Positions 45,848 through 56,026 of a stretch of DNA of 64,000 nt are shown one piece after another. Source of the DNA: Phytoseiulus persimilis (Eukaryota; Arthropoda; Arachnida; Mesostigmata; Phytoseiidae). A model generated the notes under the pieces. It was not told where the DNA came from. It made no database searches and saw only the letters and a program-made list of their open reading frames with translations. Both the position numbers and the translations under genes were made by a program. The stretch is from assembly GCA_037576195.1 (NCBI GenBank), contig CM075104.1, forward strand, positions 7,136,775 to 7,200,774, written 5' to 3'. Position 1 is the first letter of the stretch; the number at the start of each line of letters is the position of its first letter.

Positions 45848-47900
45848 ATGCTCTTTCAACGGATCCGAATCGCCATTGTTTTCGTGTTGTTGGTTATTCT
45901 GTCAGATCGCTCGAGTTCGACCGAAAGGGGCGCGTTTGGCAACGGCGACCGGTCCACCAGCGTCGCATCGAACTCCACATACGCGGATATTGATGAGAGA
46001 CTCTCTCTCGAGGGTAAGAAAGTGTGGTCTGCGCATCGCGTGCTTCGGTACATCTGCAGCGGATGATCGACGAATAGTCTCTAGGTGGAGACTTCACAGC
46101 GTCTGATGAAGCTTTCCACATTCCTCCATTTGAATCAAGTCCCCGTGTGCGCGCGATCAAGCGCTTCGACCAAGAGGCGCTGGAAGTGAGCGTCGTTTTG
46201 TACTCGAGAGTGCTTTCTCGGGTTTCTTGGAGTTCTTGAACGTTTCCCCTCATTTTTCCGATCGCCCAAGTGGTCCAGGAACGGGGGGCAAGGAGCTGAA
46301 TCTTGACGTTGCAGGGCCGATCCTTTTTCCTGAACACGATCCGGACGTTTGCACGACTCCAAGCGATACCGGCGGAGTTTGTGTGGAGTTGAAGTTCTGC
46401 CCTGCACTGAAGAAAATCAGTCTCAGGCACCTCAACAAGTTCATATGCAGTTACCAGGTGAACCAAGTGATCGAGTGAGTCTGTATGCCATGCCCACCGT
46501 GGACTAATTCGTGATTATCCGCATCCCTGAATCTCGATCCCACCTCAGGGAACAACTCCATTGCTTTGCTGTGAGGGACTTGAAAGACCGCGGCCCGATC
46601 CACGGCCACAACCACAGCCGGGACCGCGACCCGCTCCTCAACCAGGACCGTATCCCACGCCGCAGCCCAGACCTGAACCGAACCCACGACCAAACCCACA
46701 ACCGAATCCTCAGCCGCGCCCGAGCGATGAGCGACCTCCTCGGCCCGACTTCCTGCCCGAAGACTGTGGGGTCGGGGCCGTCCAAGCCAATCGCATTGTC
46801 GGCGGCCGAGAAGCAGCCAAAGGCGCCTATCCATGGATTGTACGTGAGACAAACTCGGGACTGCAACTCGCCGTTCAGGGAAAACTCGCTCTGAGCTTAT
46901 TGAACAGAGACTTTTCAGGTTGCCGTGTTCGTCCTGCTCAATAACCAAAAGCTCCACATTTGTGGAGCGGCTCTGGTTTCCCACCGTCACGTAGTTTCGG
47001 CCGCTCACTGTTTCTTTGACGGCGCGCGCCCGTAAGAGTGAAAATAATCAAAGCAGGTTAATTCTTATCTCTGTGATGATATGAAAGAGACGGCACAAGT
47101 GCATGGCGTCACATTTCAGAATCCCTTACCAGATCTACCGGATGAGGATTGGAGATCACGACATCACCAAAGAAGACGAGATACAGGGCACGCTCGAAAT
47201 TCCGTTGCTCAGTTACAAGACCCACCCAGACTACGTCCGGAAAACCTATCTGAACGACATCTCCATGAGCTTGCTGGCTCAGGACGTGCAGTTCACGAAG
47301 ACTATCGGACCGGTTTGTCTACCGTACAGTGGATTCCAGCATGATCTAACGTCGTCGAGAGCCATCGTAGCCGGTTGGGGATACACCGCATACCGTGAGC
47401 TAGATTCCGAAATCTCTGTTTGTTTGACCATGCATTCTATCAGCTCGTAAAGAGCTCCATCTGAAATTCGATTCGGAACGCAGAGGGCGGCTCAAGCAAC
47501 CCCATCCTGAAGGAGACGGACATACCTGTATGGTCGCTAGAAGAGTGCGCGAAAGCTTTCAAATCCGAATTGAATATCACGGACAAATATCTCTGCGCCG
47601 GAGATCCAGAGGGAAAGACCGACTCTTGCCAGGTCAGTCGGAGAACGCTGAAATATCAAAACAGAGTTGGATAACTTTCTCTTCTACGCGCTCGTGAGCT
47701 GGGGAGGACAACGGCCGATTTCGACTTCGCGCTTTTCTTTACAGGGGGACTCTGGTGGGCCCTTGATCCTCTGGGGCGAAGACAATCGCTTCTATTTGAT
47801 GGGCGTCGTCTCCTTCGGCAAACGGTGCGCAACGCCTGGCTATCCGGGAGCTTATACGAGAGTCACGAAACAGCTAAAATGGTTGAATGAAAACTTCTGA
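45848..47900 (+). CDS. CLIP-domain trypsin-like serine protease zymogen, seven exons
   Basis: It is a secreted protease of the type that runs arthropod haemolymph cascades (clotting, melanisation, Toll activation); the exact step is unknown. The exons are 45848-46013, 46279-46457, 46549-46839, 46919-47031, 47120-47394, 47484-47632 and 47745-47900. All phases agree, giving 442 residues. The signal peptide is residues 1 to about 25. A CLIP domain carries six Cys (80, 90, 96, 112, 122, 123) and ends LLCCEG. A Pro-rich linker spans about 127-184. The linking Cys 188 precedes the activation site NR-IVGG (cut after R197). The catalytic triad is H242 (SAAHC), D296 (YLNDIS) and S394 (GDSGG). D388, six residues before the Ser, predicts cleavage after Arg or Lys. 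The C-terminus is KWLNENF. A cut after Arg suits activation by another trypsin-like protease in a cascade. The model has no missing key residue. Confidence 0.9.
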
Positions 47901-48017
47901 GGAGGAAGTTATGGGAATTCCTGTGCACAATCCAGCCGATCTAGAAATGTGTTCGAAAGCTTAGGATCTTCCCCGGATTCCTCACGACGTACAACCGAGC
48001 AGAACCCCTGATTTTCG

Positions 48018-48023
48018 AATAAA
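48018..48023 (+). terminator. Poly(A) signal of the CLIP protease gene
   Basis: AATAAA lies 118 bases after the stop codon at 47900 and is the first such signal, so a short 3' UTR is likely. Confidence 0.5.
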
Positions 48024-50849
48024 GGAACAGTTGTTGTGAGAGGTAATCTTCTGCCATCGCTCCTCAACGAGGGTTGACTTCGTTCCGTTTTCCTCGGATG
48101 ACGTCATTGCTGCGCTTTTGGCCTTGTCGACTTGCTGGCTGGCTGGCTTGACAAACCATGGCTTTGCCGAGGTGCCACAAGGGTACAAGCTGGGTTGCAC
48201 TGCCATTTTCTCCGGGCGGGCACCCGGCACGGTGGTGAAGGCAATCAAGACAGCGCCGAACTCCTTCCGCGGAGAGATAAATTTGTAAGCTTCGTACTCG
48301 TTGACCTCTGTGCGCTCGGACCCCTGCTCACGTGCCTCTCTGTCCGCTCGGTCATGTCATGGTCGTCGGAAAACTTCGGGAGTCGCGGGATTTCCTACGA
48401 AGACGAGTGGCTGCGTCGTCCGGGACATCCACGAGTCGAATCACGGCCCGTACCGTCTCGATCACAACTCACTTTTGTGAGCTAGCATGCCAAACTGGAA
48501 CGAATCCCGCCGATTCCGGCTCCCCGTGTCCCCTTGATGGAGTTCGTCTCGCCCCTCCGCCGTAGAAGGAGCGGTTGGAGTTCAATAGCACCCCTGGTCT
48601 ATCCAACGCGATCTCTGGTGAAGCTCGAGCCTTCCGCTTGTGTCAGGGGTTTCATTCCAGGGCGAGCTCATGGTACTGCTAGTATCCTCCGGGCTCGATG
48701 CCACAGGGGCAGCACGGAACGCGGAGATGGAGCAAATCTATGATCTATTCGAGGATCTCCTCGGCCTCCAGCAGCTTGAGCCGACCCACTTCGGAACCCG
48801 ACCTCCGTCTCACGGGGTAGATTTTTTTTTTTTTTTTCTCGCAGGAAGGAAGCGAGTAGTTCCTCCAGTGAGATGACAGATGCGTTGGATCTGAATTTCC
48901 TCTTAGGCGCCTCATGTTAATCAACTGAACGGCCAGGTTCCGGCTTGAGAACGCTGACGTCATCATTCTCCCGAAAGCAGGGCGTGGAAAACCTCTGCAA
49001 AGCATTCACGAGCCGGAGTTTGAGGAATTGTGGAAGCTCAATAACGAGGAGGCATTCCGAAAACGTCGCCGCGTCGACCATGTGTTTTGTCCGCCCGCAC
49101 ACAAACTCAGTCGGTGAGGTCCGCGGGCATAAAAACCAGAGGGTGAGCTTAAAAGCATGTCGGGCCGAGTTCGGTCTCGTTGCTTGCGAACGAGCAAGTG
49201 ACCGAGTGACTTCGCCCGTCCGTCGTTCCCTATTGAGGCGTTGTCGCCTGTCCTGACAGAGTTGGTGAGTGCTGCCAGTGTCGGTGGTGACCACAACTTT
49301 TTACGTCGGCCAAGCGCTCCCACAACTGAGCCCACGACTCATTTAACCCATTGGGGCTTTGCCGGTTCAATGGAGGGCCGCACAGCTGAGCCTGTCTGTG
49401 CGAGTTGCCCTGACGCAGCGCGCCCCGTCGGCGTTTCTTCCGCCGTCCTCCCTGGTTCTCTCAGCCCGCGCTCCTCTGCACCGGCGGCGGTCAAAGCCGC
49501 GATACTTGATGACAATCTATACCCTTGCTCAAAGTTTCATGTCTGACACACGCCATATTTCAGATGGCTCGCAAAGCGCGTCTCCTCCCGCACGCCTGCC
49601 CGCGCGGTCGATTGCTGGCAGCCCAACAATGAGCTTCCTGGCGGTCTGGCAGTGTGTTGGAGGATGCTCTGCTAGCTTTGAGACGAAGTAGTTAGCGCGA
49701 TATCGAGGGAGCGAGCCGTACCGGACACGGTTTCCGCTACCGAGCGAGCTGATTCACCGCGGTTAGGACGCTCGGCTAGACGGCGATGGACGTTCCGCGC
49801 AGATTCTGACCCGGCGTGTTCCTCAGTGACTTATGTTTTCGGTGCACGCTAGCAGCTGGCTCAGAATATGATCAGAAACAAGATTCGCGACCGGCAGCCA
49901 CATCTAGTTTCTCCGCGTCCCCCTCCCTTCACACTAATCGCACTGCACGGTCGCGATGGCTCTGGTACTCGACTCACTAGGTCGTGGAAGGGCCGCTCAC
50001 TTACACGGTACCGGAGAATTTCGCGACAATGAACCGCAAACCGGCTGACATCGGATAACGTTCCAAGCCGGGACTGGAATCTACGACGGTCAGATCTGGA
50101 GTGTTCCCGGGAACCCTACGCCACGTCATCAAGGAGTGCAACAGGGCATGTAACGAGGAAGAGGAAACTCTGAATCGAATAGGTCTCGATGGAAAGCCTT
50201 CTCCCCACATGAGTGGCTACACCAAGGAGCTCCCGGAGAAATGGGACGGATGAAGCTCTGATACTCACTAAGAATCGTCGCCATTGAAGCCAAAGTGTCG
50301 TAGGCACATGATGATTAATGAATACCGGTATTGAGTCGGTCCTCGCTGGATCCGGTTGAGCGAGGTCGTACATCAACAACTTCACGTCCAGTAGGTCCTC
50401 AGAATTCTCCCCATCCCTGTTTTCGTCCCTCGCGCCTTGCCTGACTGGCCCATCGCGCGGACGTTGAGAACCGGAGCTCGCTCCGGCTCGTGCTCACGGT
50501 ACAAGGTCGAGATGGAGTGGAATTGTGGGGATTTTGTGGGAATCGGGCCATCGAAGAGGAGTATCATGTGCTCCACGATGTCTCCTAGATCACATCTCCC
50601 ATGGATCATGGCATTGGAGGAGGGAGAAAGCTTTCAGGGCGTGATACTGTACGCGCGCATCCTACTGCGCTCATCTCCGAAGCCGGTATCGAAGTCATCA
50701 TTGTACATTGGAGGACTGAGATGTCAACCAGGTAATCAGTTCAGCTGGTAGGGCTCCTCAGTAGCCCGCAAGATGCCTCACCGTCGCACTGGTTATCCGC
50801 CAAGCGTGAAGAACTGAACTCACATCAGATATTTTGCTTGCTCTTTCAG
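48024..50849. other. Intergenic stretch with weak coding hints
   Basis: Around 48.0-48.3 kb both strands give long frames, and neither can be chosen. A run of 16 T at 48822-48837 followed by CTCGCAG looks like an unusually strong splice acceptor, with an open frame of about 23 codons behind it, but nothing connects upstream. Nothing else is supportable. Confidence 0.25.
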
Positions 50850-51002
50850 ATCAAAGAAGAGATCGGTCAGCCAGTGAGTTCGATCCTTCCCGCCCTGGGC
50901 GGGACGGAGTTCACCGGAGTGGCGACTCAGAGCGTAACCACTCATCAAGTCCGTCTCGACGAGAGAGCAACAAAATTAGATGGCGTATTCGTGTCTAAAT
51001 AA
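50850..51002 (+). CDS. Candidate terminal exon of an unknown protein
   Basis: A very good acceptor (GCTTGCTCTTTCAG) is followed by 50 uninterrupted codons and TAA. They begin IKEEIGQPVSSILPALGG and end DGVFVSK, a normal soluble composition with no low complexity. The exon starts on a codon boundary. No upstream exon with a phase-0 donor was identified, so gene extent and function are unknown. Confidence 0.35.
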   Translation: MKEEIGQPVSSILPALGGTEFTGVATQSVTTHQVRLDERATKLDGVFVSK

Positions 51003-52414
51003 GGCTACGAGCCTACAAATGATCCTAGCATGGCCGAGATCGAGGAATAGGTCGAATCTGATGGTTCGAAGAACCCAGCTCCACCCGAATTCTGATTCCC
51101 ACCGTTGACTTTGGCACCGTTTGTCACAGATACAGATAACGGCGCAAAAAAGAAGACAACTGCAGCGCTTGCAAATACATGATTGCACTTCACGATCTCT
51201 ACGATCAATCGGGTGGATGCAGAAGTTCTGGGCCCCTAATTGCATTCGCTCATAACTCCGCTCCCACCAGGCGCAGAAAGATAATGAAATCTACGAAACT
51301 CACGGAATGCAGTCAGCTTTCAGATGCAATCGGACGCCACGTGGTAAAAAAATCAACTGGTTTACACGAGCGGTTATACTGAAAGGGTCGAAATTTGAAA
51401 AATCGCGACCTTACGGTTTCGGCGAAACTAAAATTATGACCCCCCATTTCCTCTCCAGAATCGTCAAGTTCGTCGGAGAATGAGGGGATTTTTTCTGTGA
51501 TTTCTTGCTCATTTTTTTCGCCGGTTGAATGGTCCCATGGATGAAGAAGCTGGAATTCCTCCGGAAACGCTCTGAATCCTCTCGGGATTGTCCCTTCAAC
51601 ATAGAATGCTCGGTATGTCTTGTTCTCTATCATCTAGACTACCAGTCATTGTTCGGCTTTGTGATGTCCTCTATCGTTCAGACTACCAGAAGCGACGCTG
51701 GGAAGGTGAGAGAAATGATTTTTCCGTCGCCAGAGCACATGAAATCACTTTTCGCGAGGCGAACAACGATGGAACACGTTTAAGTGACATTTGCGAGAGG
51801 AGTGGATTTTCTGTTTTCACGGAAATTTCATCTTATACCATCCAGGAAACCGTTCAGCTTGCGAAAAACACACAAGAAAATCATCGAAAACTCAAATCTT
51901 CCGGGCCCGATATCTCCGCTTTCTGTGGCCTTTTCCCCTTTTCAAATCTCGAAAATGTGGACATGCGCGTATTTCATACTTTTGTCCGGATAGTCAAGGC
52001 AACCTTCAGCATAATTCGTCGTGCAAGCCCTGATTTCCGAGTTGAGGACTGAGGTAAGGAGTTCATTGACTCCAAGAATGCAAACCGCTTCTTGTGCTCA
52101 CCTTGACCTCGGTTTGAGTTGCCTCAGCGAGTATTAGATATGGAGAGATCCAGTTTGTGAATTCCACGAGCTTATCGTGGGGCGTCAGATGAGGGACACC
52201 AGCATCAGTGACATCGTTGACCTCAAGGGGCTTCTATTATTGACTGCTTTGCCAGTGTTCTACCGCATGAGTCTCTCCTCGAGATCCCGTGAGCTCGAGT
52301 TGAAGGCGAAAAATGGGTGACGTGTACAGCGCGACCGCAAGAACTGTCTGATTCATCCAACTTCAGGTCGCAGAATCTGGAGGAAATCTGGAGACAAGAT
52401 GGGTACGCGCATGT
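51003..52414. other. Intergenic stretch with no supportable gene
   Basis: Two 21-bp copies of CTCTATCnnnnAGACTACCAG-type sequence (51625-51645 and 51669-51689) lie 44 bp apart with three or so differences. Otherwise the stretch is unremarkable. Confidence 0.25.
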
Positions 52415-52502
52415 GGTCACGTTGGCCGTGTGGCATAAACCAACGCCTTGGGTGCCACGCTAAGCTAGCAATTTCGGGTTCGATCCCCGGCCGACAACAA
52501 AA
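52415..52502 (+). repeat. tRNA-like sequence: SINE head or tRNA relic
   Basis: A pol III A-box-like TGGCCGTGTGGC (52423-52434) and a perfect B box GGTTCGATCC (52477-52486) are spaced as in tRNA genes. The T arm folds as five pairs around a TTCGATC loop, but a full cloverleaf does not form: the acceptor and T stems compete for the same bases, and no anticodon arm is clear. An A-rich patch (acaacaaaaattt) follows. This suits the head of a tRNA-derived SINE or a decayed tRNA of the Ser/Leu type. No second copy was seen in the window. Confidence 0.4.
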
Positions 52503-53730
52503 ATTTCTTGTGTGGTAAAAAGAGGATTTAATTTATATCAGAATCAAATCTGAACCATCTCAAGACCCAAGCCCACCGCCCGCAATGGGATTCGCGAGGC
52601 GATAGGGAGTGTTACTGAAGCAATACCGAAAGGTGATCCCGGGACACTTCTGAGGGCTGGCTGAGAGGCTCAGCCGGAGAACAAAGGTGGTCACGTTAAT
52701 GTCCGCACCGTGGAAATCTTGAGAGTTGCAACCATTGTCCTGATGATATGGGCTCCAAGAGAGGACTAGATCCAGACCCTCCGACGACTCATCTAATCGA
52801 TTCGGGGGCGTAGGGGGCGGTGGAACGGGTTTTTGGTGTCATCGGCCTGAGGTGGGATGGGTTTTGCCGCGATCGATGCAAACCTCACTGACGACCGAAA
52901 AGTGAGAGAGGAAGGAATCAATTCGTCTTTTACTTTTCCACTCCCCCAAGCCCCAACCTCACTCACCCATTATCGGGATTCTACTTTTGAATCATCGCTC
53001 CACGGGTGTACGGAGGTCAATCAGAAAGTTTATTCCGTTTCAAACCGACGTTGATCTTCGACGTCGACAATCTCAGAGCCCAACGCATTTCGACGAACGC
53101 CGTCAGAAAAGCTAGCACCCGCAGCGCGTAAGCTCTTTCATGTGTTGGCGTTGACAGGCACCAATGCTTTGCGTGGTATCCAGACAAACTTGGGTTTTTT
53201 TAGCAAGCCGTTTCCGGTTTCGATATCGTTCTCGCTGTTGCTGCGACATTGTCGACTGCATGGCGGAATGCTTGGCTCAGTAGCCTCTTGTAGAACAGCA
53301 ATGGTTTCTGCTCGAGCGGGTCTAAATTACGCTCGACAACACGTCCTTCCGCCGACGTTGTCGTAAACGAGTTGGGGAGAGCGGCACACCAGATCCCAAC
53401 TTTCCCGCGAATAGTTAGCGCGAGGCCATGCACATCTGATGCAGAGAAGAGAGGATTCCACTCAGGCCAAAATGCCGTCAGCGTTTTAGTTTTCTTCTTT
53501 TAGCGGAGGGCTTCAATCCTACGATGATCGGCCTGGAAGCTTTCGATTTCGCATGAAGCGGCGTATCGAGTCGATTCGCGAATCCGCGCCTTTTCTTCGG
53601 ACCGCTATCCCATCGATTTGTGCCCTGGAGGAGTTTCCGTCCGAGAGATTCCAGCCGCATCGAACCAGAGTTTCCGACTCGGGAAGAGATCTCAGGACGT
53701 GATCATGAAATTGGGGGCCGATTTCTTGCG
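52503..53730. other. Intergenic stretch with no supportable gene
   Basis: If the tRNA-like head belongs to a SINE, its body may run on for an unknown distance here. No exon or other repeat is evident. Confidence 0.25.
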
Positions 53731-53740
53731 TTTATATAGG
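53731..53740 (+). promoter_or_regulatory. Candidate TATA box
   Basis: TTTATATAGG fits a TATA element. It sits about 90 bp before an acceptor-like site and a coding-like frame at 53824. A similar TTTATATAG occurs at 58677. No initiator at the right distance is convincing. Confidence 0.2.
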
Positions 53741-53823
53741 TTCGTCATCAATCCTCCCACATATTTTTAATTCGATGGCTGTACTGTCGGGGCGCTGGAG
53801 TTGGAGCACCACTGATTTTTCAG

Positions 53824-54016
53824 TGCTACTCCATTTGAGCGCAACGGATTCACTCGCGCTGCCGTGAGTGTGGACTATGGGACAGAGGAAGAGGAAAATC
53901 CCTCACCTATCCGCAAATTGCAGACTACTCGACGAAGGAAGAAAGTACGATTTCTCGGAGGAATATGGAGGAGAGAGACCGAACCCCATCAGAAACATTT
54001 CGCCTTCTCTGGCTAG
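53824..54016 (+). CDS. Candidate exon with a KVRF (PP1-docking-like) motif
   Basis: After the acceptor CTGATTTTTCAG an open frame of about 63 codons runs to TAG. It contains an acidic patch (TEEEENPS), then a basic run leading into KKVRF. Lys-Val-Arg-Phe fits the RVxF motif by which regulators bind protein phosphatase 1, but the motif is short and common by chance. Another frame of the same bases is also open. No partner exon was found. Confidence 0.22.
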
Positions 54017-55720
54017 GCTACGTCCATCCGTTTGGTTCATCGAAGGAATGTCGCCACCGAGGTATCTCATGCCGTCGTCTACTCTCTCCCCTTCATAAAC
54101 CGCCGAGCAAACGTACTTTCTTTGTTTTCCGAGCAGTCTGCAATCAGCGAAAAGGTGAGGAATTTCCCTCTTCCTCTAACTCATACTCCACACTCATGGC
54201 AGCGCGACTGCATTCGTTGCGCTCAAATCAAGTGCGACTGAATCAAATGCGCTCTAATCGACTGACACGGATACTTCATGGAACCAGGTGTTCATGGAAT
54301 AAATGGTTCATCGGACCCAGCATCACGGCAACCTCGTCGTAGATGACGTCGCTTCGAAATCTCAGAGCCTTGCAGTCTCCGTGTGAGCGCCCCGCGAAGC
54401 CTCCCCATCAGATAGAAGAGAAGAGGTCGAACGATTGCTGGATACTCGTGGACGATTCGAGGGAAACTTTGAACTCGACTTGTTCAAAGGGTTTATTGAA
54501 CATTAGCTGACGATCGCAACGAATGGAACTGTGTTGAACTGGCTCAATCGTTCTCCATTGGCAGAACCGAGTGGAATGAGTCTCGGGTGGAACAAAGTTC
54601 ATCTTGGAGTCGCGCGCACTATGAAACCCGCAAATTGAAAGTGGCCCTCGTGTCGAGAACCTTCCGCGCGAAGAATCTCACGGGGAAAGAGCTCAGGAAG
54701 TGTATAGGTCAGGTCTTCCACGCATCCCCCTGGAAAGGTGCAAAAAGTCTGCGATCCCGAAGCTTCGCTAACGCAAAGATTGGCGAGCCAGGGAGCGTTC
54801 AAATCTGCGTGTGAGAATGAAAACTACTCACACGGCAGAAGACAAAAGAGAGGAGGACCTTGTGGGCGAATCCTTTGGAGCATCTATTTATCCACTCAAT
54901 GGATCTGTACACCCGCCCGCAACTCTGCGTCCCCGCCAGAGGCTCGCTGATTATGCGAAATTCAAAACACGGCGAAGATGAGGGGGAGCGTGGAAGGCTG
55001 CGCCACCGACAACAAGGGCAAGATTTTCAATTAACTTCCACTAGACGCTTGAAATGGCAGACGCATTCCGTTTTTCCTAACAATGGCGAGAGGATTGGGT
55101 CTGATTTGCAAGCGTTCCCCGAGAACGAAGACTTTGAGATGGATGGAAGGGAAGGAAGAGGAAAAGTGAGGCTGCCTGCATGTGTGGAATGTCGATGGGC
55201 AGCGGCCGGCGGCTGCAAGACTAATGAAGACTCCGCTTCAAGCGCTAATACCTCAAAGAAGGCGGGCGTGAAATGTGCTCTGACTCCACGAACGGATATG
55301 TTCTGAGAAAGTCGAGATCGAGTAGACTTCCAGTGAAACGCCGCGAACCCACCCACATAGCCACTTCTCTATCCAGACGCGCACCTATCCATAGCCAGCT
55401 ATTCGAATGGCTGCCAGCTCTCGGACCGGCTACAGCATGTCTTGGAAGCTTGTTCACTAATGGAGCCCGAGACGTAATCGAGTTAGGCTCCATTACTTAC
55501 TTAATCGACAACAAACGGCCGAATACGAGACGGTAAGCAACACTCACGCCCCTCACACTCGCAGGCAGAAACAAAATCAAACGAACAAGCAGCTTATGCT
55601 ATCACGTCGGGCTCGAGCACGTGCAAAACGTGCGTCGTGCCGCTACCTTCGCAACAGGGTTGCAACGTTCAGGCTCGCGGCCGGACTTTACGAAGTCGAG
55701 CGAGGCTCTGCCATTGCCAG
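54017..55720. other. Intergenic stretch with weak open frames
   Basis: A 148-codon + frame (54860-55306) is hydrophilic and lacks motifs. I see nothing that makes it a gene. Confidence 0.2.
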
Positions 55721-56026
55721 ATGGGCGAGCGGACAAGCTCCGGTTTACAACTGACCGTCGACAACAGTTGGAACTTCTACCGAGTTTTTCGAAGCCGTAC
55801 AATTCTCGACAAACCTGCAGGAAAGACAGAGAGTTCTCCCGGAGGCGTCAACGTCTCACTGGACGGGTTTCAGGGCGGTTTCGATTCCAGCTCGCATGAA
55901 TGCCCTAACGATTCCCCAAATCCGGAACGAGCGGGAAGAATCATCAAGCCGGAAATGAGGAGATACCATGCTAAGGTTCGGTTCCCATGCCAGCCACGTT
56001 TGATGCGTTCGTCCCGAACTTTGTGA
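55721..56026 (+). CDS. Possible short open frame of 101 residues, unknown
   Basis: ATG opens 101 codons with a balanced composition (MGERTSSGLQLTVDNSW onward, with a Gly/Ser-rich middle). There is no signal peptide, helix or known motif, and no splice or promoter context. It could be a single-exon orphan or a chance frame. Confidence 0.18.
   Translation: MGERTSSGLQLTVDNSWNFYRVFRSRTILDKPAGKTESSPGGVNVSLDGFQGGFDSSSHECPNDSPNPERAGRIIKPEMRRYHAKVRFPCQPRLMRSSRTL

Noticed and set aside
46458-46480. A stronger-looking donor GTGAGT at 46475 for exon 2 of the CLIP protease.
   Set aside because: It leaves phase 2, which cannot join the next exon. The GTGAAC donor at 46458 keeps frame and completes the six-cysteine CLIP domain.
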